A program made the translations under genes and the position numbers. Below, in pieces: positions 53,191-61,898 of a DNA stretch of 64,000 nucleotides. The notes under the pieces are model-generated. The model ran no database searches, was not told where the DNA came from, and was given only the letters and a program-made list of their open reading frames with translations. The stretch lies in NCBI RefSeq assembly GCF_001424985.1, contig NZ_LMDA01000001.1, positions 939,599 to 1,003,598 of the forward strand, in the 5' to 3' direction. The number at the start of each line of letters is the position of its first letter. The first letter of the stretch is position 1. The DNA is from Rhizobium sp. Root1212 (GTDB lineage: Bacteria; Pseudomonadota; Alphaproteobacteria; Rhizobiales; Rhizobiaceae).

Positions 53191-53498
53191 TTCGCTCACT
53201 GTCGTTCAGAACCTTGTTGCACTGACATTTCAGATCAATTTTCCATCATTGTCAAGCGACCTTACAGCTGATGAACTTGAACCGATATTCAAGCACATGT
53301 TTTTTATCACATATTTTATGTTCATCACGACCGTTGCGGGGAAAGTAGCGCCGGAAAGCCCGCCAGACACGGCGTTTGTAGCTGCCGAAATGGCTTGACG
53401 TGCCGGAATGCTTCGCTATCAAATTCAGTTTCATGAATTTTTGATACGTATTTTTCATATCGTCCCCGTCATCTCTTCACACAAGGCCAGACACCGTC
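53191..53498. other. AT-rich divergent promoter region between ADC paralogues 2 and 3
   Basis: No gene is seen in these 308 bases. The region is clearly more AT-rich than the neighbours and must hold both divergent promoters. GTTTCATGAA at 53428-53437 recurs upstream of the XRE-cupin gene (48023-48032), and CATGAATTTT at 53432 recurs upstream of paralogue 1 (48822), so it is a candidate shared regulator site. Confidence 0.5.
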
Positions 53499-54263
53499 AT
53501 GACCCGCATTCCGCTTCACAATGCCAACAACATGCCGCTCCAGGCGCCGCTGATACCGGACCCCTTCGTGCCGTATGAATGCCTCGGCAACCGCAGCCTC
53601 AACGCCATCTGCCGGGGCGATCCGGCAATCCTCGGCCAGTATCTGGAGAACACGCCGTTCACGCTCGCCGGCGACCGGTTCCTGGTCTACGTTTCGGACT
53701 TCACCAATTGCCGCAAGGCGCCCTTCATGGATGCCGGCATCGTCATCCCGGTGCGTTTTGGCGATCGCACGGGCGGTTATTTCCTGTTCGAATACGAGGA
53801 CAACGACGCGGCCATCGCCGCCGGCCGCGATCTCTGGGGCTACCCGAAAAAATTCGGCACGATCGAGCTAACCGAGCTCAGCGGCGGCGCGACGGCAAGT
53901 GTGGTCCGCCACGGCATACCGCTGATCACTATCGATTGCACCTTCGACGGCACGCAAGCCGAGCCGCTGAAGACCACGCCGCATCTCAACATCCACATCC
54001 AGCCGGCGCCAGACGGAAAGATCCTCAACAAGCGGGTGATCGCCCGCGATACCTCGCCGGATTTCCAGATGATCTCATGCCGCTGGGGCTCGGCAGCAGT
54101 CTCGCTCGGCGCGCTCGCCACCGATCCGCTCTCGCCGCTCGGGCCGGTGGAGGTTCTGGCCGCCAATTATGTGATCGGCGATTTCTTTGCGACCGAAAAA
54201 AACGGCTGGGGCAAGACAATCGCCGACCTGGTGATCAACGGCGTTTCGGCGATGGAGGCCTGA
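53499..54263 (+). CDS. Acetoacetate decarboxylase family protein, paralogue 3
   Basis: Superfamily member of 254 residues. The double Lys is intact in LWGYPKKFGTI near residue 120, Arg is in AICRGDPAIL, and Asp replaces the Glu (FMDAGIVIPV). It ends at 54263, and proC begins one base later, so translation is coupled. It faces paralogue 2 across a shared promoter region. It is more like paralogue 2 than paralogue 1 in the Asp substitution. Confidence 0.85.
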   Translation: MTRIPLHNANNMPLQAPLIPDPFVPYECLGNRSLNAICRGDPAILGQYLENTPFTLAGDRFLVYVSDFTNCRKAPFMDAGIVIPVRFGDRTGGYFLFEYEDNDAAIAAGRDLWGYPKKFGTIELTELSGGATASVVRHGIPLITIDCTFDGTQAEPLKTTPHLNIHIQPAPDGKILNKRVIARDTSPDFQMISCRWGSAAVSLGALATDPLSPLGPVEVLAANYVIGDFFATEKNGWGKTIADLVINGVSAMEA

Positions 54264-54264
54264 C

Positions 54265-55092
54265 ATGGTGAATGATGATCTGAACGGCCCGCTGTTGCTT
54301 GTCGGATGCGGCAATATGGGCCGCGCGATGCTGCGGGGCTGGCTGGATGCAGGCTTGATCCGCGCCGACGCGGTCCATGTCGTCGAGCCAGCCGACTCGC
54401 TGCGCAAAGAGGCAGGCGCCCTTGGGGTCAGGACCCATGCGTCGGCGGACACGCTCGGACCCGGCTTCAAAGCCGAGATCGCCGTCCTCGCCGTCAAGCC
54501 CCAGGTCATGGCCGCAGTGCTGCCGGTCTACCGGCCGCATGTGGGCGAAGGTGTCACCGTAAGTATTGCTGCCGGCATTCCGATGGCGGCCATCGCCGCC
54601 GGCCTCGGCGCGGCGGCGATCGTCCGGGCCATGCCGAATACGCCGGCCGCCATCGGCAAAGGCTCCATCGTCTTTTGCCCGAACGAACGGACAAGTCAGG
54701 CGCAGATCGCAAGCGTGACGCGACTTCTGTCGGCGAACGGGGCCGTGCATCGGGTGGAAAGCGAAGCGGCAATAGACGCGGCGACAGCCATCTCCGGTTC
54801 CGGCCCCGCCTATGTCTTCCATTTCATCGAATGTCTCGCCGAAGCCGGCGCGAAATTGGGCCTATCTCCCGAACTTGCGTTGGCCCTGGCGAGGGAAACG
54901 ATCGACGGAGCCGGTGCGCTTGCCATGACAGCGGATGTGTTGCCCTCAGACCTGCGCCGACAGGTCACAAGTCCCGGCGGCACGACACAGGCCGCCCTGC
55001 ACATTCTGATGAAAGACAACGCCTTACAGGAAATGATGCGCGAGGCGGTGTTTGCGGCGCATCAGCGCGCAATCGAGCTTCAGACGCCTTAA
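54265..55092 (+). CDS. proC: Pyrroline-5-carboxylate reductase family protein
   Basis: NAD(P)H-dependent reductase of 275 residues. The Rossmann motif LLVGCGNMGRAMLRGWL starts near residue 8, followed by IVRAMPNTPAAIGKGSI and the catalytic-site SGSGPAYVFHFIE; the ProC signature RRQVTSPGGTTQAAL is near the end. It normally reduces pyrroline-5-carboxylate to proline. Its start lies in TGACATG directly after ADC paralogue 3, so it may reduce a cyclic imine derived from that pathway rather than, or besides, supply proline. Confidence 0.9.
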   Translation: MVNDDLNGPLLLVGCGNMGRAMLRGWLDAGLIRADAVHVVEPADSLRKEAGALGVRTHASADTLGPGFKAEIAVLAVKPQVMAAVLPVYRPHVGEGVTVSIAAGIPMAAIAAGLGAAAIVRAMPNTPAAIGKGSIVFCPNERTSQAQIASVTRLLSANGAVHRVESEAAIDAATAISGSGPAYVFHFIECLAEAGAKLGLSPELALALARETIDGAGALAMTADVLPSDLRRQVTSPGGTTQAALHILMKDNALQEMMREAVFAAHQRAIELQTP

Positions 55093-55120
55093 CCCATGGG
55101 TGTACATCTTTTCGTCACAG

Positions 55121-55146
55121 GCCGGAGGCGGTCGACCGCCTCCGGC
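55121..55146. terminator. Perfect palindrome between convergent proC and COG4315 genes
   Basis: A 26-base perfect palindrome, GCCGGAGGCGGTC and its complement GACCGCCTCCGGC, sits 29 bases after proC. There is no T-run, so it may be a Rho-aided or processed 3' end. Confidence 0.4.
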
Positions 55147-55253
55147 GACAACGTGCTTTCAATGCACGGCCATAGCGTATTGCAGGGCCGTGGGCGGTCG
55201 CTTACGACCGGGGGCGATCCGAAGACCGCACGCTCAAAGGATAGCAGACGTTG

Positions 55254-55625
55254 TTATTTGGCCAGATGCCAAATGCCACCGACGCCATCGCCGTTGGTTT
55301 CTCCGGCTTTCTTGTCCTTGGCATATGTATAGAGCGGCTTGCCGTCATAGGCCCACATTTCCATGCCGTCCGCCGCCTTGACCAGGGACCAATCTCCCTC
55401 AGCCTTGGCGCCAGCGGCAGCGTGGAATGCCGGCCACTTCTTCAGGCAGCTCTTGTCGCAATTGGACTTGTCTTTGGCATCCTTGTCGAAAGTGTAGAGG
55501 GTCATACCCTTTTCGTCAGCCCAAGCCTTGCCCATCTTGGTATCGACCATTTTGGCAGGCCCGGCCGCGAAGGCCGCTCCGCCCAAAACGGATACCAGAC
55601 CTATCGCAATCAATATCGTTCTCAT
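55254..55625 (-). CDS. COG4315-type secreted protein (Yx(FWY)xxD repeats)
   Basis: Secreted protein of 123 residues with GGGAGAAT before the ATG and a signal sequence ending GGAAFAAGP. Two family repeats are visible: GMTLYTFDKDAKDKSNC and GKPLYTYAKDKKAGETNG, with a CDKSCLKKWP Cys pair that may form a disulfide. The family is a small beta-propeller-like half; function is unknown. A perfect EcfG-type promoter precedes it. Confidence 0.85.
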   Translation of the reverse strand: MRTILIAIGLVSVLGGAAFAAGPAKMVDTKMGKAWADEKGMTLYTFDKDAKDKSNCDKSCLKKWPAFHAAAGAKAEGDWSLVKAADGMEMWAYDGKPLYTYAKDKKAGETNGDGVGGIWHLAK

Positions 55626-55685
55626 GACATTCTCCCATTCGGGAGTGCCGGCGGAATGCCGGTAGTGCCCGATCCAACATGGAGA

Positions 55686-55710
55686 AACGCCCGGATATGG
55701 AAGAGGTTCC
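55686..55710 (-). promoter_or_regulatory. EcfG-type promoter for the COG4315 gene
   Basis: Reverse strand: GGAAC (55710-55706), 16-base spacer, CGTT (55689-55686), exact consensus, 60 bases before the start codon. Confidence 0.7.
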
Positions 55711-55781
55711 AAGCCGGCTTCCCTCAATCGCCATGATCGAATCGAGTGCCGGGCGGCGAGGCGTGAGCCGGTGCATTCGCG

Positions 55782-57698
55782 TCACGACTCTACGGTCTGA
55801 CGCCATGCCGTGATGGGTATTTTTTCCGCAATACCTTTCTCGATGATGAGCACGCTATCGAAGAAATCGACGCCGCTTGCCGATCGTATGGGCGAAACGT
55901 CATGCATGACCGCGATGACAGTCGCATCCGGGCAATGATCCTTGATCGCCTGGTGGAACGCATGCACCGCCTCGATATCGAGGGCGCTCGTGGCTTCGTC
56001 GAGAAACAGCAGACCCGGCCGCAGCAACAGGATTCTGGCAAGGACGAGCTTCTGCTTCTGGCCGCCGGACAGCAGCAGATCCCAGCTCTGGCCGTTGCGG
56101 CCGTCCTTTGAGAGATCTTCGATAAATTCGCCAAGCCCCGCCTTGTGCAGCGCCGCGGCGACACGCGTATCCGGATAGTCGTCGGACGAGTCCGGAAGGC
56201 AGACGAGATCCTTCAAGGACACGGCCTGAAGCTTGACGTCCTGGGCGGCATACAGGCCCCTGACATGCCTCGGCATGGCGACCATGCCGCGGCCGTGCGC
56301 CCACAGACCGTTTATCGCCTTGATAAGCGAGGTCTTGCCGCTCCCCGAATCGCCGACGACCAAAGTCCACTCGCCCGGCAGGAACTGCAATCTATCGGCG
56401 GTCAGAAAGGGAAGATCGGCGCCCGCGTGCAGAAGGCCGATTCCATCGACGGTCAGTCCGAGCGCCGGGTCCTGCTTGGTATACTGGAATTCGTAGAGGC
56501 CGGTTTGCGCGTAGAATTCCTCGGGCCGCTGAACGGTTTCGATCGCCTTCGCGAGATCGGTTATGCGCCGGGCATTGGCCCTCAGCGTTGCAATATCGGG
56601 CATGACGTGGATGAACCACGAGCATTCGTTGATGAGCGCGGTCGCCAGTTCGGCACCCGTAACGTAGTGCTGCAGGCTGACCTTGTTATCCATGTAGGGG
56701 AGCAGGCCCGGTGCATAGGCGACAATCCGAGAGCCGAGGAAATTGTGGACCAGTTCGAACCCCATATAGCCGGCAGTCACCCGGTTCAGGCTGGCCCAGG
56801 TCTGGTCGATATCGAAATACCGGCGCTTGTTGATGACTTTCTGGGCTCTCTCGCCATGGAGCACGGCGACATGGAGGCTGCGGTGCAGGAGGGTGTTCAA
56901 TTCGGCGCGGTAACTTCCCTCAGCCCATTGCATCCGCACCGACAGGCGCTGGAGCACCCCGCCGAGCTTGGCTGCGATGATGGTGTTGAGCGGCACATAA
57001 ATCGCCACCGCCAGGAAAGCCAGACAGGCGCTGCCGTAACTGCCCAGAAACTCGAGCCCCCGGACGTCGCTCGACATCTCGATGAGCTTGCTGCCGACGA
57101 AGCCGAGGGACAGCACGACGCCCGCAATGCCCATCGCAAGCCCGATCGCACCCCCGGTCATGCCTTTGATCGATTCTTGGACGCGTTGATCGACATTGTC
57201 CGGCGCCGGGACAGCGGACCCGGACGCTTCCGATCCCATCTGCTGCAGATGGAAATGCGTATGATTGGTGTCGAGCAGGGCCTCGTTGAAGCGCCGGTCG
57301 AGCCACTCGCGCCATTTGCGATGAAGCGTGGTCGAAAAGAAATGACGGACGGCCGTGAAACACACGTCCCTCATGACCGCGATCGCGGCAAGCGTTGCCG
57401 CTGTCGTCAACAGGGCCGTGGGCGTGGTGGGCGCGGTCGGATGATGGAAATAGGCGATCCGATTGATCAGCTCGCCCGAAGTGACGGCGAACCAGACGCT
57501 AGCCTGGGCTGACAGTGCCGTCAGGACAAGGATGGCAAATGTCAGTCCCCAGGCCTCGCGCCAGCTTTCGGAAAGCCAATAGGCACTCATCAGGCCCCAG
57601 AAGCTGCGCATCGAGAAAACAGGACTTGTGGGGCCGCGCGCATGGCGGCCGAGCGCCCCTTTGATGAGTAAGCCTATCTGCCGAGCCGGACTCCGCAT
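55782..57698 (-). CDS. SbmA/YddA-like ABC transporter, fused permease and ATPase
   Basis: Half-transporter of 638 residues. The N-terminal membrane domain (about 30-400) has six helices and the SbmA/BacA-like features LHRKWREWLDRRFNEALL and ADNVDQRVQES-like PDNVDQRVQESI. The ATPase has Walker A VVGDSGSGKTSLIKAINGLW, signature LLLSGGQKQKLVLARILLL and Walker B LLFLDEATSALDIEA. This is the COG4178 class related to vitamin B12 or peptide uptake systems. It is alone, so a homodimer is likely. The substrate is unknown. Confidence 0.88.
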   Translation of the reverse strand: MRSPARQIGLLIKGALGRHARGPTSPVFSMRSFWGLMSAYWLSESWREAWGLTFAILVLTALSAQASVWFAVTSGELINRIAYFHHPTAPTTPTALLTTAATLAAIAVMRDVCFTAVRHFFSTTLHRKWREWLDRRFNEALLDTNHTHFHLQQMGSEASGSAVPAPDNVDQRVQESIKGMTGGAIGLAMGIAGVVLSLGFVGSKLIEMSSDVRGLEFLGSYGSACLAFLAVAIYVPLNTIIAAKLGGVLQRLSVRMQWAEGSYRAELNTLLHRSLHVAVLHGERAQKVINKRRYFDIDQTWASLNRVTAGYMGFELVHNFLGSRIVAYAPGLLPYMDNKVSLQHYVTGAELATALINECSWFIHVMPDIATLRANARRITDLAKAIETVQRPEEFYAQTGLYEFQYTKQDPALGLTVDGIGLLHAGADLPFLTADRLQFLPGEWTLVVGDSGSGKTSLIKAINGLWAHGRGMVAMPRHVRGLYAAQDVKLQAVSLKDLVCLPDSSDDYPDTRVAAALHKAGLGEFIEDLSKDGRNGQSWDLLLSGGQKQKLVLARILLLRPGLLFLDEATSALDIEAVHAFHQAIKDHCPDATVIAVMHDVSPIRSASGVDFFDSVLIIEKGIAEKIPITAWRQTVES

Positions 57699-57815
57699 CG
57701 CGACTTCATCTCCTCAAACCCGATCCAAGCAGAATTTGGGGCATGTGTCGCGGTTGTCAAATCAAGACATGGAGGCGCAGTTTAAAGTGCTCGGATATGA
57801 GTGACGGATCTGAAG

Positions 57816-58268
57816 TCAGGTCATTGCGGCTCGCCGGCCCGACAACGTCTGGATTTCCACGCGATAGAAGACCGGCTGCAATTCCGAACTCGGCTGCGCA
57901 GCCCCTTCAGGTTTGTACGCGCCGGGCTCCCACCAGTTGCCCCGCTCCTGCAGCAGTTCCCAGGCGCGCATATGTTCGCCATGGCTTTTTTCGTCGTCCG
58001 GCAGTTCCCGGTAGAGGCCCTCCAGAAGAACACTCTGCCATTCTTCCGACGTCGCCAGTTGCTCGACCTGTACGCAAACGCGGGGATTGGAGCGCAGGCT
58101 GTCGATCTTCCTTCCAGGCAGCGAAAAGCTGTAGAAAGCATGATTCCGGAAGATATAACGGATCGGCAAGACATAGGGACGGTCGCCGGAAATACATCCC
58201 AGGTGCCCGATGCGGTTTGCAGACAGCGTGGCCTCGCATTCCGTCATCGTCATGTCTCGTAAAATCAT
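57816..58268 (-). CDS. Pyridoxamine-5'-phosphate oxidase-like FMN-binding protein
   Basis: Split-barrel protein of 150 residues with GGGAGGTGGAG before the ATG. The PNPOx-like pattern is GHLGCISGDRPYVLPIRYIF, then LPGRKIDSLRSNPRVCVQVE and WQSVLLEGLYREL. Proteins of this size bind FMN, F420 or heme and reduce small substrates. Not a pdxH orthologue, because the PLP-binding residues and length differ. It is divergent from the DUF3309-like gene. Confidence 0.82.
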   Translation of the reverse strand: MILRDMTMTECEATLSANRIGHLGCISGDRPYVLPIRYIFRNHAFYSFSLPGRKIDSLRSNPRVCVQVEQLATSEEWQSVLLEGLYRELPDDEKSHGEHMRAWELLQERGNWWEPGAYKPEGAAQPSSELQPVFYRVEIQTLSGRRAAMT

Positions 58269-58409
58269 CTCCACCTCCCGCAATGGCTGCCATGAAAAGC
58301 GTAGCGACGACATTTGCACGCCCGGTGCCGAAGCCGATTTTGCGCCTTTTCCCCGCAGGTGGCAAATGCGGCGCCGACAGTCCTTCCACTGGTTCAGGCG
58401 ATTTCCTTC

Positions 58410-58434
58410 GGAACAATATCGGCCCTGGAACGTT
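58410..58434 (+). promoter_or_regulatory. EcfG-type promoter for the DUF3309-like gene
   Basis: GGAAC (58410-58414), 16-base spacer, CGTT (58431-58434), exact consensus, 86 bases before the small gene. Confidence 0.65.
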
Positions 58435-58520
58435 GCCTCGATGTGAGGTGCAATCCGTCCGCAGCCTGCCACCCACGGCAAAGCGGCGGAGACGGTTACA
58501 AGCCCTCACAGGAGCCTGTC

Positions 58521-58604
58521 ATGAGTATCACCACACTTCTCATCGTCGTTCTGATCGTCCTTCTGCTGGGCGGCGGCTTTTATGGCCGTGGTCGCTGGTA
58601 TTAA
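58521..58604 (+). CDS. DUF3309-like membrane miniprotein
   Basis: A 27-residue protein, one hydrophobic helix (ITTLLIVVLIVLLLGGG) with a short YGRGRWY tail. AGGAG precedes the ATG. The start MSITTLL and tail fit the DUF3309 family of small rhizobial membrane proteins that are usually 50 residues or so; this one is shorter. A perfect EcfG-type promoter upstream supports real expression. Confidence 0.7.
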   Translation: MSITTLLIVVLIVLLLGGGFYGRGRWY

Positions 58605-58756
58605 GCCAAGCCTTGTCCGTGCTCGGCTGGCGGCAAGCCAATCCCGCAACCGTAATCGGGCTTGTCTTAAATGAGCACAGCGCTTGACGATTACATGGCC
58701 GACCCGACGGCAAGGGGAAGCCGCTCGCGGCTATGACGTTAGCCCCAATCTCCGGC

Positions 58757-59596
58757 TCAACGCACCGAGGCCCAGGGTGCGATCCAGCGTTCGAGTGCGC
58801 GGGCGACGACTTCCAGCAGGATGGCGATGATCGCAATCACGAAAATCCCGGCAATGACGACGTCCGTCACCAGGAATTGCGCCGCTGACTGGATCATGAA
58901 CCCCAGGCCGCGTGTGGCAGCAACCAACTCGGCTGCAACCAGCGTCGACCAGCCGGTTCCGAGCGCGATCCGCGTTCCCGTCAGGATCGAAGGAACCGAA
59001 GAGGGCAGGATTACGTGAAGCAGGACCTGGGCGCGCGTGGCTCCGAAGGAGCGCGCGGCATTGATATGATCCTTTGGAACCGCCCTTACGCCTGCCGCCG
59101 TTGCGATGATGATCGACGGCAGCATGGAAAGGGCGATGACCGTTACCTTCGACGCCTCGCCGATGCCGATCCAGATGATGATCAGCGGCAGATAGGCGAG
59201 AGGCGGTAGCGGCCGCAGGAATTCGACGATCGGATCGAGAATACCGCGGCCGACCCTGCTTGTCGCAATCAGCAATCCCGCGGGAACGCCGATCGCGACC
59301 GAAGCCACAAGCGCTGCAAGAACCCGCCCGAGGCTTGCGGCTGCATGCTGCGCCAGCGTGGAATCGACAAATCCCTCCGTCACAAGTGTCCATAGCGACT
59401 TCGCCACCACCAGCGGCGGCGGCAGGAAAACCGGCGACACCAGCGCGGCCGCGGCGGCGAAGTGCCAAACCAGAAGCAGCGCCAGCACCGTCAGGGCAGA
59501 GATGACGGATGTAGGAACCCGGCGGCGGCGGATCGCCGTCGTCCCCGGCGCGGCATCATTTGAAAGCTTTTCCGAAAGCCCGGCGACGATCGTCAT
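58757..59596 (-). CDS. tauC: Taurine/sulfonate ABC transporter permease
   Basis: Permease of 279 residues with six helices in the TauC/SsuC pattern: FLRPLPPLAYLPLIIIWIG, the EAA loop INAARSFGATRAQVLLHVILP (cited from ARSFGATRAQVLLHVILP), and the LGFMIQSAAQFL region. Its start overlaps the tauB stop by four bases (ATGA), so translation is coupled. It imports taurine or another alkanesulfonate together with TauA and TauB. Confidence 0.9.
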   Translation of the reverse strand: MTIVAGLSEKLSNDAAPGTTAIRRRRVPTSVISALTVLALLLVWHFAAAAALVSPVFLPPPLVVAKSLWTLVTEGFVDSTLAQHAAASLGRVLAALVASVAIGVPAGLLIATSRVGRGILDPIVEFLRPLPPLAYLPLIIIWIGIGEASKVTVIALSMLPSIIIATAAGVRAVPKDHINAARSFGATRAQVLLHVILPSSVPSILTGTRIALGTGWSTLVAAELVAATRGLGFMIQSAAQFLVTDVVIAGIFVIAIIAILLEVVARALERWIAPWASVR

Positions 59597-60402
59597 GCGG
59601 CAAGCTCCTCTTCGGGCGAAAGCCTATGGATAAGGCCTGTCAGCTCTTCATGGGTGCGTTTGAAAAGGCCGGAGCTGCGCAAAGCCTCGGGCGTTGCGCC
59701 GGCAAGCAGTTCGGCCGCAAAGCCCGTGTCGATCGACGCGGCGATCCGGCCGGGATTGGGCGAAAGAACGATGACGCGGGTCGCAAGCAGCAAGGCCTCG
59801 TCGATGCTGTGGGTGATCAGCAGCGCACCCGCGCCGCTTTTTTTCCAGATATCGAGAAGAAAGCCCTGCATCTTCGTCCGCGTCAGCGCGTCAAGCGCGC
59901 CGAGCGGTTCGTCGAGAAGCAGGAAACGCGGCTCGGATGCCAGCGCCCGTGCGATCCCGACCCTTTGGCGCATGCCGCCGGAAAGCTCCCAAATGCGCCG
60001 GTCCGCGGCATGGGAAAGGCCCACAAGACTCAGCAGCGCATCGGCGCGCTTCCGCCGGTTTTCCTTGGAGACGCCGCGCAGCTTGAGCGGAAAGGCGACA
60101 TTGTCGCGCGCATTCACCCAGGGGTAGAGCGCATCGTCCTGAAAAACGACGGCGCGTTCGGCACCCGGCCCCCTAATCGGGATACCATCCAGCAGCACAC
60201 TGCCGTCCGTCGGCAGCTGGAAGCCGGCGGCAAGATTGAGCAGACTGGTCTTGCCCGAACCGGAGCGGCCGATGATGACGGTGAACTCGCCGCTGGAAAC
60301 GGCAAAATTGATGGAATCCAGCACCCGCTGCGGCTCGCCCCCGCGATCCCGTGATCGATAGGACAGACCGATATTGCCGAAGGTGAGTGTACTGCGCGTC
60401 AT
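59593..60402 (-). CDS. tauB: Taurine/sulfonate ABC transporter ATPase
   Basis: ATPase of 269 residues. Walker A is IIGRSGSGKTSLLNLAAG, Q-loop VVFQDDALYPWVN, signature ELSGGMRQRVGIARALAS and Walker B LLLDEPLGALDALTR, typical of nitrate/sulfonate/taurine importers. It lies between tauA, 66 bases upstream, and tauC, with a four-base overlap. Confidence 0.92.
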   Translation of the reverse strand: MTRSTLTFGNIGLSYRSRDRGGEPQRVLDSINFAVSSGEFTVIIGRSGSGKTSLLNLAAGFQLPTDGSVLLDGIPIRGPGAERAVVFQDDALYPWVNARDNVAFPLKLRGVSKENRRKRADALLSLVGLSHAADRRIWELSGGMRQRVGIARALASEPRFLLLDEPLGALDALTRTKMQGFLLDIWKKSGAGALLITHSIDEALLLATRVIVLSPNPGRIAASIDTGFAAELLAGATPEALRSSGLFKRTHEELTGLIHRLSPEEELAA

Positions 60403-60468
60403 CCTGTTCTCCTCATGGAAGACGCGACGCAGCCAAAAGCTGCGTCGCGCAAAGACTGTCGATCGAAA

Positions 60469-61479
60469 TCAGAAGGAGAGCTTCGCCGCCTGTTCGACCC
60501 AGCGGGCGGAGACATAGGGGCTATAGTCTTCCAGAACGGCCGGGATCTTGCCCTGCTCCTTGAGGAAGGCCGCGGTGGCCGTCACGGCCTTCACCGTTCC
60601 GCCGCCCAGCAGGTCGGCACCGGCCTGCTCTTCGAGCGTGGGAAAATTGTAGCCCTTGAGCAAGGCCGGAACCTCGTCCTTGTTGGCGCCGGTCACGCGG
60701 GCGATCTTTTCAGCTTCGGGAGATTTCGCATCCCAGGCGGCCGGATTGGCGCGATAGGCGGCCGTCGCGTCGCCGGTCACCTTGACGAAGGCGGCAACGA
60801 CATCCGGATGGGCATCGGCGAATGTCTTGCTGACAATCCAGGCGTCGAAGGTCGGGCCGCCCCAGGTCGCCACGTCCGCCGAGGTCGCGAGCACCGAGCC
60901 GCTCTTCTTGATCTCGGCCAGGACCGGGTCCCAGACATAGGCGCCATCGATATCGCCGCGCTGCCAGGCGGCGGCGATTTCCGGCGGGCGCAGGTTGAGG
61001 ATTTCGACCGACTTCGGGTCGACGTTCCAATGCTTCAGCGCGGTCAGCAGGCTGTAGTGGGCGGTGGAGACGAAGGGGGTCGCAATCTTCTTGCCGGCCA
61101 GATCCTCCGGCTTGGCGATGTCGCGCACGGCGAGCGCTTCCGCCTCGCTTATCAGGCCGACGATGGCGATGGTCTCGATCGGCAGCTCGCGGCTGGCAGC
61201 CGCGGCAAGCGGCGAGGAGCCGACATAGCCGATATCGAGCGAACCGGACGCGATCGCGGCGATGACATCGGCACCACCGTCGAATTTCTGCCAGTTGATC
61301 TTGGCGCCGGTGACCTTTTCATAGGTGCCATCGGCCTGCGGCACGCGGGAAGGCTCGACGATCGGCTGGTAGCCGATGTTGAGCGTGACATCTTCGGCAT
61401 GGGCCGTGGAAAAGCTGATGGTGGCGGCAATGGTCGCCGCGGCAAGGGCGGCAAAGGTGCGTCGCGTGATCTGGGTCAT
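60469..61479 (-). CDS. tauA: Taurine/sulfonate ABC transporter binding protein
   Basis: Periplasmic binding protein of 336 residues with an N-terminal signal sequence ending ISFSTAHAED. The SsuA/TauA fold shows LNIGYQPIVEPSRVPQADGT-type start (LNIGYQPIVEPSRVP), DVIAAIASGSLDIGYVGSSP, and GVVA-like PFVSTAHYSLLTALKHW. It is first in the tauABC order. No dioxygenase (tauD) is adjacent, so the use of the sulfonate is not shown here. Confidence 0.9.
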   Translation of the reverse strand: MTQITRRTFAALAAATIAATISFSTAHAEDVTLNIGYQPIVEPSRVPQADGTYEKVTGAKINWQKFDGGADVIAAIASGSLDIGYVGSSPLAAAASRELPIETIAIVGLISEAEALAVRDIAKPEDLAGKKIATPFVSTAHYSLLTALKHWNVDPKSVEILNLRPPEIAAAWQRGDIDGAYVWDPVLAEIKKSGSVLATSADVATWGGPTFDAWIVSKTFADAHPDVVAAFVKVTGDATAAYRANPAAWDAKSPEAEKIARVTGANKDEVPALLKGYNFPTLEEQAGADLLGGGTVKAVTATAAFLKEQGKIPAVLEDYSPYVSARWVEQAAKLSF

Positions 61480-61898
61480 GGGGCCTTCTCTCCTGGGAAC
61501 GACGGTAGAAACCGAATGACTCTAAGTTCTCATAGTCGATCGAATTAGTAGAGAAAAAGCCGACCCAATTTCGATGCGTTTGGCGCTTAGTTTTCCGCTC
61601 TACGGCGCAGAAGTGAGGATCGATATGCACCTTTCATCGTTTGCGACCGACAAAGAGCTTCCGCCCGAACGACGGCCGGCGCCCCGAAAGGTAGGGAGGA
61701 ACCGTTTGGTCTCCCTCTTCCGCGATCAGCAAGCAGACTCCGGCTTCGCAGGTCACCGGCAGAACTCTTCGGTGTTTTTAAAACCGTCATGCTGCCTTGA
61801 GCGCCACTACTTGATCGGGCCGCTCGACGAAAACCGAAAGAGCACGCGAAGCTCCACCGGCGTCTTGACCCCACGCGTCACCGGCATGTTGAGACTGT
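61480..61898. other. 419-base gap between tauA and potC-like genes
   Basis: No recognisable gene. Short frames on both strands lack family features. The left part must hold the tauA promoter, including AT-rich sequence near 61500-61560; no sharp sulfur-regulator motif was seen. Confidence 0.5.

Noticed and set aside
56145-57512. 455-codon frame antisense to the SbmA/YddA-like transporter
   Set aside because: The sense frame has complete Walker A, signature and Walker B motifs; the antisense frame is a compositional artefact.
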